This document shows positions 50,281 to 59,400 of a DNA stretch of 64,000 bases, piece after piece (positions within the stretch are counted from its first letter, which is position 1; each line of letters starts with the position of its first letter). The translations under genes and the position numbers were made by a program. Source of the DNA: Cryptomeria japonica. Lineage: Eukaryota > Streptophyta > Pinopsida > Cupressales > Cupressaceae. The notes below the pieces were generated by a model. That model searched no databases. It was not told where the DNA came from and saw only the letters and a list, made by a program, of their open reading frames with translations. Location: contig NC_081407.1 in assembly GCF_030272615.1 (NCBI RefSeq), positions 139,752,897 to 139,816,896 of the forward strand, given 5' to 3'.

Positions 50281-50291
50281 ATTATAGTTAC
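50281..50291. other. Eleven-base gap between two LTR insertions
   Basis: ATTATAGTTAC separates the ATTTT target copy of the solo LTR from the first base of the Tat 5' LTR. GTTAC (50287-50291) should recur after the unseen 3' LTR if that insertion is intact. Confidence 0.7.
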
Positions 50292-51073
50292 TGTAGACAC
50301 CTAAAATTGTCATGTCTAATTAAATAAATATTTATTTATTTAATTACTTTAGCTTAATTCTTCTATTAATTAAATAAATCTTTATTTATTTAATTAATTC
50401 ATTTATCCTCTTCTAGCCTTATTTCTCGTTTAAATAAATACATTTATTTATTTAAATTATCCCTTTCCTAAATTAAATAAATATTTTATTTATTTAATTG
50501 CCCTACTTCTTCTATTAATTAAATAAATCTTTATTTATTTAATTAATTCATTAACCTTTTCTACACATGACACATGTCATTCATCTCTTATTTCCTACAT
50601 GACACTACCTACCCCTTTCATTATTTTGGTATTTCTTATACCTACCCTCTAATCCTAGCCGACCTCTTTTTTTTACACCTCTCAATCTTAACCCTCCATT
50701 TTCTATTGTGTCTTCTATTTAAGGAGATGCTTTCTTCATTACCAAACCCTAATGACTAATTTTGGAGGACTTGGCTACACTACGATCCTACTTGCAACCA
50801 CATTCCGTTCTTTGTTGAGCTCTTGTGCATACAAAAATCTGAGAGCAAGCATATCAAACAAGATCAATGGAGATAGGAAGAATGGAGATCAAAAACCCTA
50901 GTGGACATGTGATGGTATAATCTTTGTGATTTTTTGAGTTATTTTGCATTGTCTTAGGTTATCTTCATATGTTATGGTGGATCTTTGTTCATTGTTAGGC
51001 TAGGGTTTGGTGGTTGAATCCATTTTAGTCTTTCAATATTGTTGTTTATTGCTATCCATTTTCACCATATACA
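50292..51073 (+). repeat. 5' LTR of the Tat element
   Basis: 782 bp from TGTAGACACCTAAAATTGTC to TCACCATATACA. The U3-like start is made of TTAATTAAATAAAT words. CTATTTAAGGAGATGC near 50717 is the TATA-like promoter (the solo LTR at 19507 has TATATAAGG there). The 3' half has TTGTGCATACAAAAATCTGA and TCTTCATATGTTATGGTGGA in common with that solo LTR. Confidence 0.9.
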
Positions 51074-51076
51074 TTT

Positions 51077-51094
51077 TGGCACGCCCGGTGGGAC
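51077..51094 (+). other. Primer-binding site of the Tat element
   Basis: TGGCACGCCCGGTGGGAC begins three bases after the LTR terminal CA. It starts with TGG, as expected for pairing with a tRNA 3' CCA. The partner tRNA is not certain; the sequence is only a partial match to the lysine-tRNA site (TGGCGCCCACCGTGGGG) that I know from plant elements. Confidence 0.75.
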
Positions 51095-51184
51095 TCTTGT
51101 CCCTTTGCATTTAACATTTTGTTGCAGATTTTGCATTTTTGAAGTTGCAGATCGGACGATTTCGACGACATTTTAGGTTTTTTC

Positions 51185-51440
51185 GCGTCTGCGAGTGTTC
51201 GGATCGCGTTTTTGTATTTCAGAGGCGTCTGTGACATCTTTTATCGCGTCTGTGTTTCTGTCATTTTCTATTTTTGCAGGTTTCCGAAAGTCGCGTCTGT
51301 GATCCCGAATCGCGTCTGTGAACCCTCTGATCGCGTCTGCAGAATAAAAAGGCGTCTGTGTTCTGAAATCACGTCTGCGAATCACAGAGCCGCGTCTGTG
51401 TCGGACAGACGCGTCTGTGTCTGGTATAACAGCGTCTGTG
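51185..51440 (+). repeat. Leader cluster 1 of phased GCGTCTGTG motifs
   Basis: GCGTCTG-type words (GCGTCTGTG, GCGTCTGCG, ACGTCTGCG, one GCGTTTTTG) start at 51185, 51206, 51225, 51246, 51293, 51312, 51333, 51352, 51371, 51392, 51411 and 51432. The spacing alternates 21/19 nt with one longer gap of 47, and the spacers between the words are unrelated in sequence. Because the spacing is not a multiple of three and the frame is not kept, it is not a protein repeat. It lies about 110 nt after the primer site, where packaging, dimerisation or translation signals are expected in retroelement RNA. Confidence 0.85.
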
Positions 51441-51989
51441 CATTCTGTTTTCCAAATTTTTTTTCAAGTTTTTCGATTCGGGTTTTCGGATTTTGTACTT
51501 AGGGTTTCAGATCTGGTTTATTTTTGGCTAACGTTTGCAGATCTAGCTAACCTGGTTTGTGCAGCTTGCTTTGGAGACAAATACGTTTTTGTTGAAGGCC
51601 CCTTTTCACAAAGTCTTTTTGGGTTTTCTTAAAATTTACCTAACTTGTGTGCTTGCAGGAAGGGGTTATCATTTGAAACAACCCAAACTACTAACAATTT
51701 TGTTGCAGGGCCTTAGCTAGGGTTTTGTAATTTTATTTGTGTGCCTTGTCTTCATAGCTTAGCAAACACTTCAATTGGTGCACTAAAATTGAACCATTGT
51801 CTTTTGTGTCTTGAGCAATAGGCTCTTTGTGTTTATTCTTTAGAGGGCCTGTCTTCCCGTGTGGTCATTAGGACTACTAGTGAGAAGAGAACGACCCAAG
51901 TGGTAGCAAAAGAAAAGCCATCTTCTTCCAAGCCACTATAATCAAATGTATTCATGGTGAAAACTATGAATAACGTGTGCTGATTAGTT

Positions 51990-52400
51990 CATACCGACAC
52001 TATGTCTCCCCATAAACCCGTTTGATCAAATTTATTTGATCATTTGTAGGGCGTAACCCCTACCGGCTGGGAGCCTTCTGTATTTACAGAGCTGAAAGTG
52101 CCGCATGTATGGCCACACGAGCGGATGCCCTTACTAGCACCTCATTGTTTTAGATGCCCAAATCCTTCTAGTTGTTGAGGCAGGAGGTCGGACCTCTGGT
52201 AGCGGCCCACACACATACGGTTCTTAGTAGAGATACAAAGTTCGCCATGGGGAGTTTTCATGGGGACTGATGCTTGGCTGACCCGAGAAGTGAGTGCCGA
52301 GGGTGGAGCCAGTGAGGTCAAGCATCTAAGTATCCGCTCTGAATAGCGTAGCCTCGGGGGTAAAACCCCATGTGGGATCAACAATTATTGTCCTGGCCAG
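51990..52400 (+). other. GC-rich leader segment with hairpin potential
   Basis: A segment distinctly richer in G and C than its surroundings, with self-complementary words: GGGGGTAAAACCCC near 52357-52370, CCCCTACCGGCTGGGAGCC near 52056 and ACCTCTGGTAGCGGCCC near 52191. It has no useful frame on the + strand. It is placed between the two motif clusters of the leader. It may be a structured RNA region; this is inference. Confidence 0.4.
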
Positions 52401-52657
52401 CCATAAGAATTGTGCTTGACTTATGATATACACTCAATTAATCAAGACAAAACAGCAAAACATTGTGTCTTTTGTGTCTTCAAGTGTATGCAAAAACTTT
52501 TTACATCAAACAACACACTTTTTGGAGTCTAAACAGTCTGCAAACATTGGGTCATCAACACTGTGTCCTCTTGTCACGAAAAACAGTCGAAAAATCAGAT
52601 TTGGTCACAGCAAAACAAATTCACAGGTAGGAAAGATTGCACTAAGGTTACAGAAAC

Positions 52658-52933
52658 GCGTCTGTGTCTGTTAAAACCGCGTCTGTGTCTGATAAACGCG
52701 TCTGTGAAGTATAGAATAGCGTCTGTGTTTTTATCAGCGTCTGTGTCGAACAGAGACACGTCTGTGTCTGGAAATAGCGTCTGTGAAGTATACAGGCGCG
52801 TCTGTGTCCACAATTGCAAAAATCTGTCAGTCTTAGCAGACATCAAAAGGAAATCTCAGAATCACGTTTGTGTCAAACAGAATAGCGTCTGTGTCTTCAA
52901 ACCGCGTCTGTGAAGTATACAGAGGCGTCTGTG
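52658..52933 (+). repeat. Leader cluster 2 of phased GCGTCTGTG motifs
   Basis: The same word starts at 52658, 52679, 52698, 52719, 52737, 52758, 52777, 52798, 52864 (ACGTTTGTG), 52885, 52904 and 52925. The spacing is again 21/19 alternating (one of 18), with one 66-nt gap. Spacer text differs from cluster 1, although GAAGTATA recurs three times here. The two clusters have 12 sites each, counting diverged ones. Confidence 0.85.
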
Positions 52934-53427
52934 TCAGGATTTGAAAAAAGTTTAACAGTCAAGCAAACAAAGAAATCAGTTTCGGCATACTTGAGCTTCC
53001 TAGGTTGTTTCTTCAGGTTTCATCTAGCATTCAGCCTGTTCTAAGGTCTTACACAGTCCATCATTGCTTCATACCTCATTTTACAGTCAGGCTTGTCTAA
53101 ACTTGAGTCAAAAAGGTCACTTGCTTGTCCTCACTATACTTTGTCAACACACTACATACTACAACACTTTGCTAAGTGATCCCTCATCAAGGTTTCTTAC
53201 CTTTGGGTCTCATTTGGTCTTACTTAGAGTCAAGGTCAGCTTACCTCATCAAGAGAAACTATCCTCTCTTTGGAAGTCACACCTACTCTACAACATACAT
53301 ACTTGGTCTTACACTTTGGACATTGCAAGTAAACTTCAGATTCATTTACACTCCATACAACTCTTGGTCTTACATACTCTTGTCATTTTCGTCTAAGTCT
53401 CTCACATATTGGTCTAACACCTAGTTC

Positions 53428-56400
53428 ATGGTTGAAACCCGTCTTCAAAAATCTAGGAGAAAAGCTAAAGAAGCTCAAGGACCCGTAAACATGAGTTCTT
53501 ATGAGTATGACAATGATGTCTTCTACAATCCTGAGCACACTACATTACCAGACATGAATGTTTATAGACACAATCCAAATATGGAAAGCGCAAACGCTAT
53601 ACACAACGCTACACACAATGATAATGTGGACAATTCTTCAATACTATCAGCAGACATACAAGAATCTATAATGGATCCTCAATTCAATAGATTGGTTGAA
53701 GAGATAATGAGGAGAGATCGTCAATACTTTCTAAACATGATGGCACAAAGTGGAGCTAAGATACCACATGATTTTGACTTATCTCAACTTATGGAAAGTA
53801 GACCTTCACAACAAACTCAACCAAATAGTGGAGGACCAAATAATATGATGCCGGAGTCACCATCAGTTTTGCTTCAGAAACCAGCAATCCCACATACACA
53901 AGCTCAAATGCACGATACTTACACTCAAAGACCATCATGGAGGCCTTATGTTCAAACACATGCTCAAGATATGGGTCAACCAAGACAAATGGATACTCAA
54001 GGACTTCCTCAAAATTTTGACACAAGGAGACCTCATGCCAAAATTGGGGGCAACACAATGGAAAATGAAAGGCCCATTGAATATGGTTTATACACACAAA
54101 ACAGATATGGGGTTCCTCAACAAGAAATTATGCCAAGTGCTCCATACATGTCGCAACAATATAGACCTCCATATGGACATGTCTACGATCAGTATCATCC
54201 ATACATGCAACAAGCTCCTCCTCAAATGGGTGTTTCAAACATGGGATATGCTACAAAAAATCCATCTCCTCCCAAAAATAATTTGGAGCAACAAATTAGA
54301 GATCTACAAAAGAAAGTGGAAGACATGGGCACATCAAAACCCACATATACTATGAGAGATATATGCCCTTATCCCTTTGATAAGAGCATTCCAATGCCTC
54401 CGTTTCCTCCACACTTTGCAACACCGAAATTTGACAAATATAGAGGGAGAGGAGATCCCAAGGCACACATAAGACAATTCTTCACAGCTTGCATTGAGGT
54501 AGCGGCAGAAGAAACATACTTAATGAGGTTGTTCCCACAGAGCTTAGGAGATCAAGCGATGGAATGGTTTTCTCAATTACCTTCTGGTATTAAGTCATGG
54601 GGTGACTTGGCAGAGGCATTCATTCAACATTTCTCTTACAACATTGAAACAGATGTCTCAGTTACTACCTTGTGCAATACGAAACAAAAAGAAGGAGAAT
54701 CTTTTGCGTCATTTTTGCAAAGATGGAGGAAATTAGCTAGCAGATGCTCTTGTGAAATCCCGCAAAAACAAATGGTGGAAATGTTCACACAAAATGTTAA
54801 CAAGGCTATTGGTTATGATCTCAGAAAAGCTTGTTTGTCTACATTCAAGGATGTCATTGAAAAGGGCCTAGCAACAGAAAGAGTCTTAATTGAACAAGGA
54901 GTTATCAAACTATTCAAAGAAAACAAAGAGGACTTTAAGGGAAAAGACAAACCAAAGTTTTGGAACAAGAACAAGAACACAGTTAATGATGGTGTTGTTG
55001 ATGCTAACACAGTGAGACCAAAGTTCATCTTTTCTGGATCAAATTCTACCAACAATCAAGTGAACAATCAAACGGCTGCTAGACCACGAAGGAAGTACAC
55101 TCCATTGGGAGAACCACTTGAATCAGTATTCAAAAAGCTTGTAGCAAACAAAGTGATCACGGTCCCAGATTTTCCTCCATATGAACCAAAGGTAAAACCG
55201 AATTGGTGGAATGATGATGAATATTGTGAATTTCATAAGAGCAAGGGTCACAAGACAAGTAATTGCCATCGATTGAAAAACATTGTACAAGATCTCATTG
55301 ACAGAGGAGATATTGAGATTGAGGGACATTCATCTAACCAAGAGCATGAGGTGTTTAAGGAACCATTCCCAAAACATGACAAGGGAAAAGGCAAAGTCAC
55401 AGATGATCAAGCCAATTACACCAGAACATCTTACAATTATGATTCCACTATTAATCACATCTCAATGGACAATCATATTTCTACCATTACTATCAAAAAT
55501 AAAAATCCTGAGAATCCTCCTCAGCGACCTAAAATTGTCCTAAAAGGTGTGGGATCTTCATCCGAAGCTACCTCTGAATGTCATGTTACAACCCGTCGAG
55601 GTAAGATCACATTACCAGGAACCTCTTCTAAGAATACCAATCTTCCGTCAACTAAGCCTGAGTACGATCTTGTAGAGCAATTAGGGAAAACACCCGCACT
55701 CATCTCTATTCTTGAGCTCTTACGTATATCTCCTGCACATAAAGCTGTGCTTGACAAAACCTTGAGAGATACTGCTGTCCCTACGGATCTAAACGTGGAT
55801 CAGTTTCAAGCCATGGTGGGATACCTATCCGTTCCACACTCCCTCACATTTACAGAAGCCGATGACGCCTCCATAAGTCAGCCTCACAATGCACCTCTAC
55901 ATATTGAAGCCTTCATACATAAACACCGAATAAAACGAGTCCTGATAGATGGAGGAGCAGGTCTTAATATTTGTACATTGAGCACCATCAGACAATTGGG
56001 ATATTCTGACAAAGCTGTGAATGCTACAAACCAAATCACTATTAAGGCTTATGATGATGAAGAGCGCTCGTCCAAGGGCACGGTCATCTTACCACTCAGA
56101 ATAGGGCCAGTAACAAAGGACGTGATTTGTCAAGTCCTGGATCTAGACCTCACGTATAACATATTGCTAGGACGTCCATGGATTCATGAAATGAGAGCGG
56201 TCCCATCAACATACCATCAGTGCATAAAATTTCCTCATAATGGAGTCGAGGTAATGGTCAATGGTGATCCAAATCCATTCATATATTGCAATAACTTGAG
56301 ATCACATACTGAGATTATCATTCCCAGCAATCGTGAGGCTACTCCTTCTTCAGCATATATTGATCCTGAGTCATTAAAGCCCTCGACATCCAAACAAGGT

Positions 56401-59400
56401 GAACTTAGAGCCAAGTTTCAAGACAAAGGCATGGGAGAATACACTCTAAATCAAACAATGTTCTTACGACAAGTCATGAACTCCCCCAAGGAATATGGGA
56501 GACCACATCCAAATAAGCAAATCTCCATCATGCTCCTCAAATGGGATCCTACCGTCTTTCAAAAATGGGGCGAACTAGAGGAAGAAAGTTTATATAAAAT
56601 GCTATATAAGGACGCTGAAGATGATACACATGATCAAATTATAATACCCTGTGAAAACTATGGTAAAGGTTTCAAAATTCTGCAGAGATTCGGGTATGAT
56701 GGAAAAAGTCCTCTCGGACTATGCAAAGAAGGTGTCATGGAGCCTCTACAACCTGAGCTAACTACAAGAAGGGAACGCTCTAAGGGGCTTGGTTTTCTAA
56801 ACCCCAAGATTCAACACAAGAGAACAAAACAGATATGGCGAGTCAAAGTGGCTGAAGTTCAACAAGAGGATAATTATTCCACAGACTCCAATGAGTGGGA
56901 ATGGGGTTCAGACAAATCCTCCAGCGATTATGAACTTAATGAGACATTTAGAGAGCCAGATGAACCTACAGAGGAGGAGGAGTTTTACAAGAAATTCAGA
57001 GTTGGTCAAGAACCGACCCATAAGGATCCCGCACAAGCTTCGTTTCAGGGCCCTAGGACAGGATCACATAGGATGAGGACACCTGTCCCTGAGGGTGCTA
57101 CTAGTGATGATAATTCGGACTCACTCACGATCGACACTGATGAGGAGAGTGCCATTGACGACCTCGATGTCTACCTTGACATACCTGAATATAACCACAT
57201 CTTCACTATTAGCCTTGCGGATTCTAAAAACACTAAAGACCTTCCCCTCGTTCACCCCCAACTCATTGACTGGGATCAGGATGGACCACCACAGATCGAT
57301 ACATTTCAAAATGACGAAGCTATTGTGGATTATCTTGGCATTCGCGATGATCTTCCTCTTGGAGACCATAAAGCAGGATACGCCATAGAGCTAAATAACA
57401 TGGCATACTTTGGTGAGGGTGTCGGGCCTTCTAGTCGCAAAAATGTGAAAATAAAGACAAAACAAGGGTCTTATGGCGAAAACCACACTGTGGCGCTCTC
57501 TGACTCTAAAAAAGTAAAAAGAAAGGACGTATCTGAGGGTGAAAACCTCTCTGAGGCGCCCGAAGATGGAAGGCTTGACATTCTCCCCGCATCATACGAG
57601 GAAAAATCATCCATGTTGGTAGAGGAGACTATAAAGACAAACATTGGTACAGCAGAGGTTCCACACAACATATTTTTGGCTCAATCATTGACAGAGGCCG
57701 AGAAAGCAAGGTTCATAAGCTTCTTTAAGGAACGACAAGTCAACTTCGCATGGTCTTATGCTGATATGCCTGGACTAGACCCCGACTTAGTAATGCATCA
57801 TTTAACAGTCAAACCGGGGGCAAAACCAGTAAAACAGAAATTGAGAAAAATGCATCCACAGGTGGCATTATTAGTCAAGGCAGAGCTGGAGAAATTACTA
57901 GATGTCGGATTCATACGCCCAATTGATTATCCTGAATGGATCTCCAATTTAGTACCTGTCAGCAAACCAGATCGCAGCATCCGAATATGTACAGACTTCA
58001 GGGATATCAACAAGGCTTGTCCGAAGGATGATTTCCCATTACCAAACATTGATTTAATTGTTGATCTCACAGCAGGCCATGAGATGTTATCTTTAATGGA
58101 CGGATTCTCTGGATATAATCAGATCAGGATTGCACCTGAAGATCAACATAAAACATCATTCACTTGTCCATGGGGAACCTTCTGCTGGAATGTCATGCCC
58201 TTTGGGCTGAAAAATGCAGGTGCCACGTATCAACGAGCCATGACGACTATCTTCCATGATCTCATGCATGTAAAGGTGGAAGATTATGTCGACGACCTTT
58301 TGGTTAAATCAATAGACAGAAATACACACTTGGACATACTTTCAGTTGCTTTTGATAGGCTGGAAAAATACAAGGTAAGATTAAATCCAAAGAAATGTGT
58401 CTTTGGAGTAACCTCCGGGAAGCTCCTAGGATTCATTGTGTCTAAAAGAGGAATAGAAGCGGATCCAGCAAAAGTCAAGGCTATCTTGGACATGCCGCCA
58501 CCCAAGAATATCAGTCAACTTCGGTCTTTACAAGGGAGACTCCAGTCCATACGAAGATTCATAGCACAACTTGCAGATAAGTGTAATCCTTTCCAGCACC
58601 TGCTACACAAAAACATTAAGTTCAAATGGGACGAGAACTGTCAACAGGCTTTTCAGGCACTTAAAGACTATCTTTTGAACCCGCCAGTTTTGATGCCACC
58701 AATTCCGAATCAACCATTGCTACTTTACATATCAGGTACTCCAACAGCACTGGGGGCACTACTAGCACAGCAAATACCTGACGGCAAGGAAAAAGCAGTC
58801 TACTATATCAGTCGCACATTGGTGGGATATGAGCTCAACTACACACCAATTGAGCGTGCATGTCTCGCTGTGGTCTTCGCTTCACAAAAATTACGACATT
58901 ATATGCTCACTCACAAGACCAAGTTGATTGCCAGAATTGATCCACTAAAATATCTGCTCAACAAAGCTACACTTACTGGGCGACTGGCCAAGTGGGTAAT
59001 GATTTTGAGTGAATTCGACATTGAATACGTGGACAGAAAAGCAATCAAAGGACAAGCCATTGCAGATCAACTGGCAGATGCTCCCATGATAGATGATGTT
59101 CCTCTACAGTCAGAATTTCCAGATGAGTCCATTCTAACAATATCACCTGCAAAGCCATGGCAACTATACTTTGATGGCTCATACACACAGCACGGGGCAG
59201 GAGCGGGTATACTCTTTATAACTCCCCAAGGCGATTCTATACCAAAGTCATACCGCTTATCATTTCCTTGCACCAACAATATAGCGGAGTACGAGGCATT
59301 AACAACGGGGTTAAGAATTGCAGTTCAGTGGAAGATCCAGGAACTTCGTGTTTTTGGCGATTCTCAACTTGTCATCCGTCAAGCAACTGATGATTATCAA

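Noticed and set aside
51212-51502. Cysteine/valine-rich repeat peptide in the Tat leader
   Set aside because: A by-product of the phased GCGTCTGTG motif; the frame is not kept through the cluster, and cluster 2 reads differently.
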